Below, in pieces: positions 31,902-41,589 of a stretch of 64,000 bases of DNA (position 1 is its first letter; each line of letters starts with the position of its first letter). The notes beneath the pieces were generated by a model. The model did no database searches. It was given only the letters and a program-made list of their open reading frames with translations, and was not told where the DNA came from. Position numbers and translations under genes: made by a program. The stretch comes from an uncultured Clostridia bacterium (lineage in GTDB: Bacteria > Bacillota > Clostridia > TANB77 > CAG-508), in the NCBI GenBank assembly GCA_947631185.1, contig CANRKJ010000007.1:1-64000 (forward strand), given 5' to 3'.

Positions 31902-32945
31902 TTAATAATATAAATAATTTTGTGGATTTTGAGCCACTCCATTAATTCTTATTTCTAAATGTAAATGAGGTCCTGTTGAGTTACCAGTTGTACCTACATA
32001 ACCAATTATATCTCCCTGATTAACAGTTTGACCTGGTGAAACTACAATTGAATTACAATGTGCATAATATGTTTGAACTGTATCAGAATGTGATATAACA
32101 ATAAGATTTCCATATGAACCTTTCATTGATCCAAAGCTGACTACACCTGATGCTGCAGCTTTTATTGGAGTACCTAGAGGACAAGCTATATCTAAACCTG
32201 TATGAACAGATGATCTAATTGAACTTCTAGCACCAAATCTTGAACTAATTGTTCCTGAAACTGGTTGTATAAGTGCTATTTCTATAGGATTAACATCATA
32301 ACTTACATTTATTGAAGTATTAACTTTTCTTGTAGCTGCTGCTTCTGCAGCTTTTCTTGCAGCTTCTTCTGCCTTAGCTTTTTCGAAAGCTGCTACTCTT
32401 TCATCTTTAATTACTGTTAATGTAGATAAAGCATCTTCTCTATTAGATACATTAAATTGTGTTTCATATTTTTCTACTATAGCTAAATCTAAACTAACTC
32501 CTTCCTGTAAACCTTCTTTAACTTGATTTACTATTTTTTCAGCTTCTTCTTCTGAGTCAACTCTGGTTTTTTCTTCACCATCAATTGTTATTGCATAAAT
32601 TCTATAAGTCGTAATTGCTGTATCTTTTACTTTAGCATAAACCTCTGAATCTTTAGTTTGTATATTTCTATTAATTAACACTAAATTATACTCAGGATTT
32701 ATTGTTGCTTCTATAAAAGCTATTGCACCTTCTGTATTATTTAAAAAATTATTTATTTTCTTTTCTAATCTTTCTTTATTATCAATATATCCAAATGTTT
32801 CTCCTGCAATTGTAACTGAATATGCAGGTTTATATTTTAATGCTAAAATTGCAACCATAATTAAAGTTGCTAATAAAATAATTTTAAGGGCTTTTATAGT
32901 TTCTTTAGTATAGTGTATTATATATTTCCCTAAAATAAAATTCAT
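31902..32945 (-). CDS. Membrane-anchored M23 (LytM-type) peptidase
   Basis: The product probably cuts or regulates cutting of peptidoglycan cross-bridges. It has one N-terminal membrane segment (residues 17-35), an extracellular alpha/beta region with AEKIVNQVKEGLQEG and an alanine-rich linker near 190-210. The C-terminal M23 domain carries HTGLDIACPLGTP near 247, YYAHCNS, and TGPHLHLEIR near 330. All zinc ligands (H, D, HxH) are present, so it should be active. Its end RINGVAQNPQNYL is the usual family close. SpoIIQ-like proteins share this layout but I see no evidence for that role. Confidence 0.88.
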   Translation of the reverse strand: MNFILGKYIIHYTKETIKALKIILLATLIMVAILALKYKPAYSVTIAGETFGYIDNKERLEKKINNFLNNTEGAIAFIEATINPEYNLVLINRNIQTKDSEVYAKVKDTAITTYRIYAITIDGEEKTRVDSEEEAEKIVNQVKEGLQEGVSLDLAIVEKYETQFNVSNREDALSTLTVIKDERVAAFEKAKAEEAARKAAEAAATRKVNTSINVSYDVNPIEIALIQPVSGTISSRFGARSSIRSSVHTGLDIACPLGTPIKAAASGVVSFGSMKGSYGNLIVISHSDTVQTYYAHCNSIVVSPGQTVNQGDIIGYVGTTGNSTGPHLHLEIRINGVAQNPQNYLYY

Positions 32946-33180
32946 CTCCTTTTACTGTTAAATTGTGTCACGCAGATGTTATTATACTATAAATAAAAAT
33001 GGTTTTCAAACCATTTTTTTCAGGTTAATTTTATTATATTCCAAATAGATTTGAAATATTCAAAAGAGAATTGGCAATTTTAACCAATTCTCTTTCAAAC
33101 TCTTTTTTACTCTTTTTTGCTCTTTTTTTCTATATAGTTTGTTTTTGGTGTTTGTTTTTTCTACAAAAAAATACTAAATT
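32945..33180. other. Intergenic hairpins upstream of the M23 gene
   Basis: Two hairpins occur here. AAATGGTTTTCAAACCATTT lies near 32998-33017 with T behind it, and AGAGAATTGG/CCAATTCTCT lies at 33063-33091, the likely smc terminator on the minus strand. Nothing else is recognisable. Confidence 0.55.
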
Positions 33181-36100
33181 CTACTTCATTTTCATAGACA
33201 AAAGTTTACTAATTCCTTTTTCTTCCATTGTAATTCCGTAAACTGTATCTGCAATTTCCATCGTACCTTTTCTATGTGTAATTACTAAAAATTGAACATC
33301 TTTAGAAAACTTTTTCAAGTATTCTGCAAATCTATAAACATTTACATCATCAAGAGCAGCTTCAATTTCATCTAATACGCAAAAAGGAGATGGATTCATT
33401 TTTAATATTGCAAATAATAATGCTATTGCCGTAAAAGCCCTTTCTCCTCCTGATAAAAGCATCATATTTTGCAATTTTTTTCCTGGTGGCTGGACACGAA
33501 TATCAATTCCACACTCTAATATATTATTTTTATCTTGTAATATAAGTTCTGCTTTTCCTCCTCCAAATAATTCTATAAATGTTTTTGAAAAGTTTTCATT
33601 TATAATTTTAAACTGTTCTTCAAATTGTTTTTTCATTGTTTCAGTCATTTCATTAATTATATTTTTTAATTTACTACTTGCATTTTCAAGATCTAATCTT
33701 TGTTCACTATAAAAATCATAACGTTCTTTAATTTGCTTATATTCTTCAATAGAATCTATATTTATATTTCCTAATTCTTTAATTTCTGTTCTCAAAGAAT
33801 TTACTTGTTTCTGAACTTCATTTGGATTAGAAGTTTTAGTATAATCTTTTATATTATTTGGAGTCAATTCGTATTCTTCCCACATTTTATTAATAACTTG
33901 TTCAAGTTCTAATTCAAATTTTGATTTTTTTAAATCTAATTTTGAAACTTTATTCTTAATATCATCAATAATATTTTGTAAATTAATAATATCTTGTTCT
34001 AATACTGAAATTTTATCTTTCTTTGATTCTCTTTCTTTCTTTAAAGTTTCTACTTTATCATCACTATGCAAAACATCATATTCCAAATTCTTAATTTCTT
34101 GTTTAACTTTATCAATTTTTTGCTCTAATTCTTTATTATCAGAAATTATCTTATCTTTTAAATCTTTTTTCGTCGCAATACTATTTAAATTATTTTGCTT
34201 TTCATTATCTATTCTTTCTATCATTTCCGCAATAGATAATTCACTCTCATCAAAAGATGAAACTGAAACTTTAAGATTTGTAATATCAAAATTTAAATCA
34301 TCAATATATTTTTGAGTATCTTTATTAGCTTCAGAAAATTCACTTATAATTTTTGTTAACTTCTCATTTTCTTTATCTATTTCTTTAACTTTTTCTTCCA
34401 AATCTAATTTCATTTTGTCTGATTCTTCTTTTTCTTTTTTTATTGTTTCTAAATCATTTTCTCTTAATTTTGAAAGTTTAGATTCTAGCTTTAAAATTTC
34501 TAAATCTAAATTGTCCATCATTTGTTTCTCTGTAGCATATGTAATTTCAGATTCTTGAAGAGAATTAAAGTTTTCTTCATATTTTTCAAGAGATTCTTTA
34601 ACTGATGATTCGTATTTTTCTTTTTCTTTTGCAAGTAATTCAATATTTTTATTTAATTCTTTTAATTCTTTTTCTATATTTTTAATTTCATTTCCTCTGC
34701 CTAACAAATTAACAGTCTTTTTAGCAATTGAACCACCTGTTATAGAACCAGATGGATTTATTACATCACCTTCCAATGTTACAACCTTAAAAGAATATGA
34801 ATTTAACTTAGAAATCGCAATAGCTGTATCCATATTATCAACAATTACAGTTCTTCCTAAAAGGTTAAGAATAATTTGTTGATATTTCTTATCATAACTA
34901 ATTAAATCAGATGCAATCCCTATAAAACCTTTTATTCCTCTAGTATTAACTTTAGAAATTTTTTGCCCTTTCATAGATGTTATTGGTAAAAAAGAAGCTC
35001 TTCCTAGTTTATTTTCTCTCAAATAATTAACCAATTTTTTAGCATTTTCTTCTGTGTCTGTTACAATATTTTGTATACTATTTCCAAGAGTCATTTCTAT
35101 TGCTGTACTATATTCATCTTTTACTGTAATAAGATTAGCCAGTACCCCATGCATTCCTTTTTTCAATTCATTGTTTTTTTCTGTTGCTAGTAATAATTCT
35201 TTAACTGTTCTACTATATCCTTCTTTTTCTCTTTCTGTTTCAATTAAAAATTTATATCTAGTCTCCTTCATTCTATATGAATTTTGAAGTTCTAATATTT
35301 TTCTATTATATTCTTCTATTTTCTTTTCAGTCTCAATTTTTTCTAATTTTAAATTCTCTACTGTTCTTAATAAATTATTTCTATTTGATTCAATTTCATA
35401 AAAAGCTTTGCTCTTATCAGCTTTTGAATTTCTTTGCATATCAAGTTCAGAAACAGTTTCAGTTATTTCCTTTTTTATTTGATTTTCTCTTTTAATTAAA
35501 TTTTCCTTATTTACTTTTTCACCATTTATTTGTGCAACATATTCATATCTATTATCTGTATTTTCTTGAGTGATTCTTTTTTTCTCTTCAATTTCAAGTT
35601 CTTTTTCACTCATGTTTTTTGAATATTTCTCAAATTCTTTTTCTTTTTCTGCTAATTCTTTTTCAAATTTTTCCTTATTATTTGCAAGTCTATCTTTTTT
35701 AGCAATTTTCTGATTACTTTCTTCTTCTAGAGTCTTATTTAATTCTTCTAATTCTTTTATTTCATCCTCTATTCTATCATAATTCTCTTTATTATTTGAA
35801 ATTCTTTCATTATAAATCCCAATTTCGCTATTTAATTGCTCTTTTTTATTAGAACTTTCAAAATTTAATCTTTGAGTTTTCTCAATTTCTTCTAACAATT
35901 TATCATAATTTTCTTTTAATCTATCTTTTTCTAATTGTATATTTTGAAGTTTTTCTTCTTCTTTTACTTTTTGAGTATCAAAAATATCTATATTTTTGAT
36001 TGAATCATCTATTTTTTCTCTATAATCATCTATATTAAATAAAAATAACCCAATTTCTATATTTTTTAAGTTTTCTCGTAAATCTAAAAATTTTCTAGCT

Positions 36101-36732
36101 TTTTCAGACTTTATTCTTAAAGGTTCTATATTACTTTCAATTTCTGAAACAATATCATTTATTCTTAATAAATTTAATTTAGTTTGTTCAAGTTTTTTCT
36201 CTGATTCCAATTTTCTGTTTTTATATTTTACTATACCAGCAGCCTCTTCAAAAATATTTCTTCTATCTTCTGACTTATTACTTAAAATTTCATCTATTTT
36301 TCCTTGTCCAATTATAGAATACCCATCTTTTCCTATACCTGTATCCATAAATAATTCTAGTATATCTTTTAATCTACAAGGAGTCTTATTAATGTAATAT
36401 CCAGACTCACCACTTCTATAAATTCTTCTAGTTATAGTAACTTCCATATATTCAATTGGAAGTTTTCCATCTTGATTATCAAATATTAAAGATGCTTCTG
36501 CAAATCCTAAAGATTTTCTATTTTGAGTACCAGCAAATATAATATCTTCTGATTTGGTTCCTCTTAAAGATTTTATACTTTGTTCACCCAAAATCCATCT
36601 AATACAATCTGATATATTACTTTTTCCTGACCCATTTGGTCCAATTACTGTTGTTACACCTGGCATAAAATCCAAAACTGTTTTATCAGCAAAAGATTTA
36701 AAGCCATACATTTCTAGTCTTTTTAAATACAT
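33181..36732 (-). CDS. smc: Chromosome partition protein SMC
   Basis: SMC organises the chromosome as the ATPase of condensin with ScpA and ScpB. The 1183-residue protein has Walker A GPNGSGKSNISDCIRW near residue 32-47 and long coiled coils from about 165-495 and 670-1000. The hinge lies at about 505-665 with VNLLGRGNEI at its end. The C-terminal head has the signature LLSGGERAFTAIAL and Walker B FCVLDEIEAALDD. The usual neighbours rnc and ftsY are absent here. scpB is 5.5 kb away on the other strand. Confidence 0.97.
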   Translation of the reverse strand: MYLKRLEMYGFKSFADKTVLDFMPGVTTVIGPNGSGKSNISDCIRWILGEQSIKSLRGTKSEDIIFAGTQNRKSLGFAEASLIFDNQDGKLPIEYMEVTITRRIYRSGESGYYINKTPCRLKDILELFMDTGIGKDGYSIIGQGKIDEILSNKSEDRRNIFEEAAGIVKYKNRKLESEKKLEQTKLNLLRINDIVSEIESNIEPLRIKSEKARKFLDLRENLKNIEIGLFLFNIDDYREKIDDSIKNIDIFDTQKVKEEEKLQNIQLEKDRLKENYDKLLEEIEKTQRLNFESSNKKEQLNSEIGIYNERISNNKENYDRIEDEIKELEELNKTLEEESNQKIAKKDRLANNKEKFEKELAEKEKEFEKYSKNMSEKELEIEEKKRITQENTDNRYEYVAQINGEKVNKENLIKRENQIKKEITETVSELDMQRNSKADKSKAFYEIESNRNNLLRTVENLKLEKIETEKKIEEYNRKILELQNSYRMKETRYKFLIETEREKEGYSRTVKELLLATEKNNELKKGMHGVLANLITVKDEYSTAIEMTLGNSIQNIVTDTEENAKKLVNYLRENKLGRASFLPITSMKGQKISKVNTRGIKGFIGIASDLISYDKKYQQIILNLLGRTVIVDNMDTAIAISKLNSYSFKVVTLEGDVINPSGSITGGSIAKKTVNLLGRGNEIKNIEKELKELNKNIELLAKEKEKYESSVKESLEKYEENFNSLQESEITYATEKQMMDNLDLEILKLESKLSKLRENDLETIKKEKEESDKMKLDLEEKVKEIDKENEKLTKIISEFSEANKDTQKYIDDLNFDITNLKVSVSSFDESELSIAEMIERIDNEKQNNLNSIATKKDLKDKIISDNKELEQKIDKVKQEIKNLEYDVLHSDDKVETLKKERESKKDKISVLEQDIINLQNIIDDIKNKVSKLDLKKSKFELELEQVINKMWEEYELTPNNIKDYTKTSNPNEVQKQVNSLRTEIKELGNINIDSIEEYKQIKERYDFYSEQRLDLENASSKLKNIINEMTETMKKQFEEQFKIINENFSKTFIELFGGGKAELILQDKNNILECGIDIRVQPPGKKLQNMMLLSGGERAFTAIALLFAILKMNPSPFCVLDEIEAALDDVNVYRFAEYLKKFSKDVQFLVITHRKGTMEIADTVYGITMEEKGISKLLSMKMK

Positions 36733-36848
36733 ATTTTTTATCCTCTTCTTTCAAACTTCTTTAACTATATATTAAAATCAATAAAAATTCAACTATGGTT
36801 TTTATTTTTTAATATTTTATTTTAGTGATTTATAATTTTTAAAATTAC

Positions 36849-36877
36849 TTGATTTATAAAAAAATTATATATAAAAT
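36849..36877 (+). promoter_or_regulatory. Promoter of the HD-GYP gene
   Basis: TTGATT (36849-36854), a 17-bp spacer and TAAAAT (36872-36877) lie about 30 bp before the start codon. Confidence 0.6.
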
Positions 36878-36907
36878 ATAATTAAAGATATACAAAGGAG
36901 AAAACCA

Positions 36908-37870
36908 ATGAATGAAAAATTTGATTTTTATAGTAAAACTTCTATAAAATCTTATAATCTCGATGAAAAAATACGTTATCAATTAAAAATGCTAGATGGA
37001 TTAGACGCTTTTACCAGAAGACATTCTGAAAATGTGGCTAATCTTACTTGTAGACTTTGTGAATATTTAAATGTTGATAGAGCAATTGGAAAAGGTTTTA
37101 CAGTTTATTGTACCACTTGTGCTTATTTACATGATATAGGAAAAATATTTATTCCTCCAGCTATTCTTCAAAAACAAGCTGCCTTAACTCCAGAAGAATA
37201 TAAAGTAATGCAAACTCATACTACAATTGGTTATAAAATGTGTATGGAAGATCCCAAACTTCGTCCATATTCAGCAGGAACACTTTACCATCACGAATCA
37301 TTAGATGGTTCTGGATATCCTAATGGTGTAAAAGGAGAAAAAATTCCATATGAAGGACAAATAATAAGAGTAGCTGATGAGTTTGATGCTATAAGCTCTA
37401 AAAGACAATATAAGACCCATGTTGGAATTATTGATACACTAAATTTACTTATAGAAGATTCCAATCCTAAACTTGAAGCTCTAAATAAATTGGTTGATGA
37501 CAGTAAACCAAATAAATCAATGGGACTTAAAGTAGGAAAAATAAATAAAGAAGTTTTGAGACAATTATTTAAAGTAGTTTTAGATGATACTGAATATGAA
37601 ATTTCAATTAGATTAGAATATTTAGACTTTTTAAAAGAAGAATTAAAGCGTCTCAATGAAGCAAATAAATATTATCGCAAAATGCAAAAAGCTCCAGAAA
37701 AGAAAAAAGATTATTTTAAACAAGGAGTAGAAGCATACTTAAGAAATAATGAAAAAGTAGAAGAATGTCCTAATATAATGGCCGAAATGGAAAAAGCTTA
37801 TGCTGATAGGCAAGAACATTTGAAAAAATTATATTTGGAAGCAAAACAAATAAAAAAATTAAAATGCTAA
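36908..37870 (+). CDS. HD-GYP domain protein
   Basis: HD-GYP proteins are metal-dependent phosphodiesterases, often for cyclic di-GMP. The 320-residue product has the full set: RRHSENVANL near residue 38, YLHDIGKIFIP near 77-87, HHESLDGSGYPNGVKGEKIP near 130-150, and IRVADEFDAI near 158. There is no N-terminal sensor or receiver domain, and the C-terminal 110 residues are a charged helical region. It is monocistronic, with AAAGGAG before the ATG. No diguanylate cyclase or riboswitch is in the window, so the substrate is uncertain. Confidence 0.88.
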   Translation: MNEKFDFYSKTSIKSYNLDEKIRYQLKMLDGLDAFTRRHSENVANLTCRLCEYLNVDRAIGKGFTVYCTTCAYLHDIGKIFIPPAILQKQAALTPEEYKVMQTHTTIGYKMCMEDPKLRPYSAGTLYHHESLDGSGYPNGVKGEKIPYEGQIIRVADEFDAISSKRQYKTHVGIIDTLNLLIEDSNPKLEALNKLVDDSKPNKSMGLKVGKINKEVLRQLFKVVLDDTEYEISIRLEYLDFLKEELKRLNEANKYYRKMQKAPEKKKDYFKQGVEAYLRNNEKVEECPNIMAEMEKAYADRQEHLKKLYLEAKQIKKLKC

Positions 37871-37873
37871 AAA

Positions 37874-37908
37874 AAACATAACAACTAATTTTATTAGTTG
37901 TTATGTTT
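37874..37908 (+). terminator. Terminator of the HD-GYP gene
   Basis: AACATAACAACTAA/TTAGTTGTTATGTT forms a long stem with T behind it on the plus strand. Confidence 0.7.
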
Positions 37909-37983
37909 GGTACCATTGACATAGATATCTACCACCTTGTTACTATATTAATATTGATGTAAGTTGTTATAGTAATATAAGAA

Positions 37984-39198
37984 TTAAACATTGATAGTTT
38001 TTTCAATATTTATATTATCTTTTTTGTAAAATTTAGATAATCCAATTCTATAAATGATACTTCTAATGTAAAAATCAACAAAATTAGAAATTCCAAAAAT
38101 GAATAAAGCAATTGTACTTTTTAGAAAAATAAAACATAATATTACTCGAATAAAAGATCCCATAAAAGATCCCATTAACATAATTTTTGGCTTTCCTTGA
38201 ATGATTAAAAGAGTTTGATAGGTAACATATAAATATAATCCAAACATTCCAAAAGAATAGAAGATTATATATGGAAAACATTCAATCAGTGGTAAACTCC
38301 CATGAGATATAATTAAAATTAATGCCCCAAACAAATAGTCTAGAAAAATAATTATTCCAAAACATTTATTTTTCATCATGACACAATTGTTATATTGTTC
38401 AATTTTTGAATTATATTCAGGTAATTTTATCATTAATGTTGCTTGAAAAGCACTTGCAATTACTTCTAATTTTAAAATAGTTGAATAACAAATTGTATGT
38501 ATAGAATATTTTTCAGTTCCTAATTTGCTAGCAAATAACCCATAAATTAAGATAAATATTCTAGACAATAATCTTTCTAAAGATGTCGGAATACCTATAT
38601 GAAAAACATTTTTTATTATAGACTTATTTGGTAAAATAAATTTTAACTTTAATTTGTAAAGCATATATAGAATTGTTATTATCCATGATACAATAGTAGC
38701 AATAAACAATAGTATTAATTTTTTAGTAAATATAAATGCAATAAAATCTAACCCTATTAATGTTACATAATACAATACTAAACTTTTTCTATATAATTTC
38801 AAATCATTTCTCAAGCGTACCATCTCAAATATAGCATTAGCAAGTCTTCCAATAGTTAAATAACAAATATAAAGTGACAAAATATTAGATAACATTTCTT
38901 TTTGAATAGCACTCAATTCAAATAAATTAACAATTATATTTTTTAAATAGAATACTAAAATACCTAATAATAATCCAACTATTACATTTATGATTAAATA
39001 TGCACTTTCATCTTTTCTATCAGTTCTATAAGTAAATATACCAATGTCACTAATTGATTTTAGTATTAAATCAATTGAAAATAAACTGCCACAAACTACA
39101 ATTGCATCAATATTTATTGCGTTATTAAATGAAGCATCAATACTATCCGCTATACTCATAAAAATAAAACTTATAAGTAAAGATATAAATTCTTTCAT
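37984..39198 (-). CDS. MATE-like multidrug/flippase family membrane protein
   Basis: The 404-residue protein has about twelve membrane segments. Its middle part, NKSIIKNVFHIGIPTSLERLLSR, resembles the start of the second half of MatE/MOP transporters. An opposite segment, AIQKEMLSNILSLY, is similar to the first half's end. It is shorter than typical MATE proteins (about 440-460), and the N terminus begins inside what is normally helix 1, so the extreme N terminus may be divergent or missing. The start follows AAGGTG. Substrate is unknown. Confidence 0.6.
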   Translation of the reverse strand: MKEFISLLISFIFMSIADSIDASFNNAINIDAIVVCGSLFSIDLILKSISDIGIFTYRTDRKDESAYLIINVIVGLLLGILVFYLKNIIVNLFELSAIQKEMLSNILSLYICYLTIGRLANAIFEMVRLRNDLKLYRKSLVLYYVTLIGLDFIAFIFTKKLILLFIATIVSWIITILYMLYKLKLKFILPNKSIIKNVFHIGIPTSLERLLSRIFILIYGLFASKLGTEKYSIHTICYSTILKLEVIASAFQATLMIKLPEYNSKIEQYNNCVMMKNKCFGIIIFLDYLFGALILIISHGSLPLIECFPYIIFYSFGMFGLYLYVTYQTLLIIQGKPKIMLMGSFMGSFIRVILCFIFLKSTIALFIFGISNFVDFYIRSIIYRIGLSKFYKKDNINIEKTINV

Positions 39199-39720
39199 TA
39201 CTTTATCACCTTTTGTTTATAATTTAACAAAATTATACCATAAACGACAAAAAATTAATACGTTATGATTAAATTCTAATTTTATTTTATCTTTCCTTTT
39301 TGTTAAAAACAGAAAGCTATGTGTTTTCTTTAATATTTTTAATTTCGATTATTTTAAACATTATAAGATGATATTTAACAAAATTAATTAATGTAGTTTA
39401 TTCACATTGTGTCAAAGGACTTTTAGTTATGACTCAAGTCCTAAACCAGTAAGAATTATTTAAGTACACTTTATTAAAATTTATGTTTATAGACAGCTGA
39501 AACGATATAAAATATAGCTCTAAAAGTAGTGAAATTAAATTTTAGGAGGTTTTAGTTATAGTAAAGATAACAATTAGTGAGATAATAGCTCAAGGAATAG
39601 AACAAAAAACAAGACTTGAAAGATTAAATGAAATAGCTAAAAAGTAATATAATATATTACAAGATAGTAAAGGAATAAAAAAATTAGAAAGATTAGATAA
39701 TAATTATCATATAAAATAGT
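39199..39720. other. Gene-poor stretch with a decayed small ORF
   Basis: About 560 bp carry no intact gene. A hairpin AGGACTT/AAGTCCT lies near 39416-39446. AGGAGG near 39543 is followed by an open frame without a normal start (ATA in the place of ATG) that encodes VKITISEIIAQGIEQKTRL and continues, past one in-frame TAA, as LQDSKGIKKLERLDNNYH to a TAG near 39719. This looks like a degraded small gene with a retained ribosome site. Confidence 0.4.
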
Positions 39721-39729
39721 GAATCGTAA

Positions 39730-39758
39730 AACCCGTTTTGAAAAAATCAAAACGGGTT
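39730..39758 (-). terminator. Terminator of the RiPP maturase gene
   Basis: AACCCGTTTTG/CAAAACGGGTT is a perfect 11-bp stem with T after it on the minus strand. Confidence 0.75.
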
Positions 39759-39765
39759 ACTTACG

Positions 39766-40800
39766 TTATTTAATTGTTTTCCAACATTGAGGGTCTTTAC
39801 CGTAAAAATTACCTGAAAGACATTTAGCGACTGATGGACAACCACGACAAAAATTTTTCAATTTGCATTTTGAGCATTCTTCAAATTTTTCGTACTGTCT
39901 ATATTTTTTCATTTTTTCTCCAAAAAAAATATCGTACAGACTTTCTTCTGGTACTTTTCCAATTGGAGATTCACATCTTCTACAAGCATATACTGTTCCA
40001 TCAGACAATACTGTCATATGAGAAATTCCACACCGACATCCATCTAATATTAAATCTTTAGGATTTTCAACATTGTCTATATTAAACAAACCATTTTCAT
40101 AAAGAAATAAAGTCCATAAATGATCTTTTAATACAAACTTCGTATGACTGTCTTTATAGAAAATAAACTTTTCCCACATTGTGCTTAAAAATTCGTGATA
40201 TTCTTCTGCAGACACAATATTTTGAAAATCATCTGGATTAGGGCAATATCTTGCAAAAGCAAAATTGTCTACCTCATATTTTACAACTGTGTCAACCAAA
40301 TCAGGAATTTCGTTGATATTACTCTTTGAAACAGTAGCCATAATAGTAGTAGCAATTCCTGCTTTTCTCAGGCAATTAATCTTACTTAAGGTCGCAGTAA
40401 AAGAGCCTTTTTTTCTAATAAAGTCGTGGGTTGCTTCTAATCCATCCAAAGACATTTGATAATTAATACATCCATAATTTGTGAGTCTCATAGCTACTTC
40501 ATCTGTAATATGAAATGGATTTCCTAATATCGCAAATTTAATGTTGTTTTGCTTGAGTAACTCGAGAAACTCCCATACATTTTTATAAAGTAAAGGATCT
40601 CCACCAGTTACAGAGATAAAAGGTGCCCGTTCCATTTTTTTACAGGTACTAATAAAATCTTGCAATATTACAGAAAGTTTTTCGAAAGATAAATCATTGT
40701 TTTTACACAAATCTTTTCCTGCATAAATATAACAATGTTTACATCTTTGATCACAATTATCTGTAATATGCCATTGTAGTCCAAAGTATTTTTGTGCCAT
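39766..40800 (-). CDS. Radical SAM/SPASM peptide maturase (CcpM-like)
   Basis: The 344-residue enzyme has the radical SAM motif near residue 16-23 (DNCDQRCKHCYIY, CxxxCxxC). Its SPASM region carries GCRCGISHMTVLSDGTVYACR followed by CSKCKLKNFCRGCPSVAKC for auxiliary clusters. It resembles maturases of cysteine-rich peptides in Clostridia. AGGAGG precedes the ATG at 40800. The upstream gene encodes a peptide with a CXXX-repeat end and is the obvious substrate. It likely forms thioether or similar links in that core. One in-frame CGG (40033-40035) falls where family members have arginine. Confidence 0.85.
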   Translation of the reverse strand: MAQKYFGLQWHITDNCDQRCKHCYIYAGKDLCKNNDLSFEKLSVILQDFISTCKKMERAPFISVTGGDPLLYKNVWEFLELLKQNNIKFAILGNPFHITDEVAMRLTNYGCINYQMSLDGLEATHDFIRKKGSFTATLSKINCLRKAGIATTIMATVSKSNINEIPDLVDTVVKYEVDNFAFARYCPNPDDFQNIVSAEEYHEFLSTMWEKFIFYKDSHTKFVLKDHLWTLFLYENGLFNIDNVENPKDLILDGCRCGISHMTVLSDGTVYACRRCESPIGKVPEESLYDIFFGEKMKKYRQYEKFEECSKCKLKNFCRGCPSVAKCLSGNFYGKDPQCWKTIK

Positions 40801-40817
40801 TACTATCCCTCCTGAGA

Positions 40818-41105
40818 TTACAAACAACCTCCGCCACAGCCACCAATGCAGCCTCCACCGCAGCCTCCACTGTAGCCCCAACTGCCACCAGAAGTATTTT
40901 TCTTATCTTCTTCTGTTTCTTTAGATAATGTAGTATCGCTAGCGTTAACTGTTTCTGTAGAAGAGAGTACATCCTGTGCTGTAAAAGAAGGAGAATAATT
41001 TACTGCATCTTTATCAGCCCAATAGTTACAGGAATCTTCTATTTTCCGAGTGTCCTCATCAGAAGATTTCTTACCAAACAACGTCTTGAAAAAATTTTTA
41101 AACAT
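40818..41105 (-). CDS. CXXX-repeat cysteine-rich RiPP precursor
   Basis: The 95-residue peptide has an acidic, serine/threonine-rich leader (residues 1-70: MFKNFFKTLFGKKSSDEDTR and on). It ends in a glycine-cysteine core, GGSWGYSGGCGGGCIGGCGG followed by GCL, in which four cysteines are spaced every fourth residue. Ribosome site AAGGAGG lies 8 nt before the ATG at 41105. The maturase gene starts 17 bp downstream. No transporter, peptidase or immunity gene is adjacent, so export is unexplained. The leader holds an in-frame CGG-A (41046-41048). Confidence 0.85.
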   Translation of the reverse strand: MFKNFFKTLFGKKSSDEDTRKIEDSCNYWADKDAVNYSPSFTAQDVLSSTETVNASDTTLSKETEEDKKNTSGGSWGYSGGCGGGCIGGCGGGCL

Positions 41106-41523
41106 AAGTATTCCTCCTTGTATAAAATTATTTAGATAGGATTTATATATACACTTGCTTAAAGCAAGATAATAAAAATAACTAAAATATCTTATCATAT
41201 TTTTATGTAAATTTCAATAATTAAGGCAATAATTAAGGTTAAATTTATTGATTTTTATATAAATTTATATGTACTTCGCTAGGAGCCCCCTGACATCTTT
41301 GCAAAACGAAGTTTTGAAAGTGTCATAGTGGGTTACATACTTTTGTAAAAAAGTTATGTAACAACTCCATTTGATTGCCTCTTTATTACTTACATAAGTG
41401 AACAATATTAGACAAAAATAGAAATGATTATTTAGTGTACTCAACTAATGCATTCTCCCCCTATGAGTTTTGACCAGCAGTACAAAACTCGGGGATGATG
41501 TGGTACATACTGAAAATAAAACT
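41106..41523. other. Non-coding stretch with three strong hairpins
   Basis: TGACA...TGTCA with an inner CAAAAC-GAA-GTTTTG lies at about 41290-41325. GTTACATA...TATGTAAC lies at 41331-41361. CCCC-TATGAGTTTTG...CAAAACTCGGGG lies at about 41458-41496. On the minus strand this runs from a GGGGGAGAATGC-type stem foot to a GGGGGCTCCTAGCG end. It recalls the hairpin-rich ends of IS200/IS605-type elements, but no transposase or TnpB is present. No ORF is credible. Confidence 0.4.
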
Positions 41524-41556
41524 AAAAAAGTACCATTCTAAGAATGGTACTTTTTT
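41524..41556 (-). terminator. tRNA-Met terminator
   Basis: AAAAAAGTACCATTC/GAATGGTACTTTTTT is a 15-bp stem with T runs on both strands. Confidence 0.8.
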
Positions 41557-41589
41557 CATCTGTTCTATTAATTCGAACAGATACGTCAT

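Noticed and set aside
39400..39540. A cyclic di-GMP or other known riboswitch upstream of the decayed ORF
   Set aside because: One hairpin is present but none of the conserved core sequences I know.
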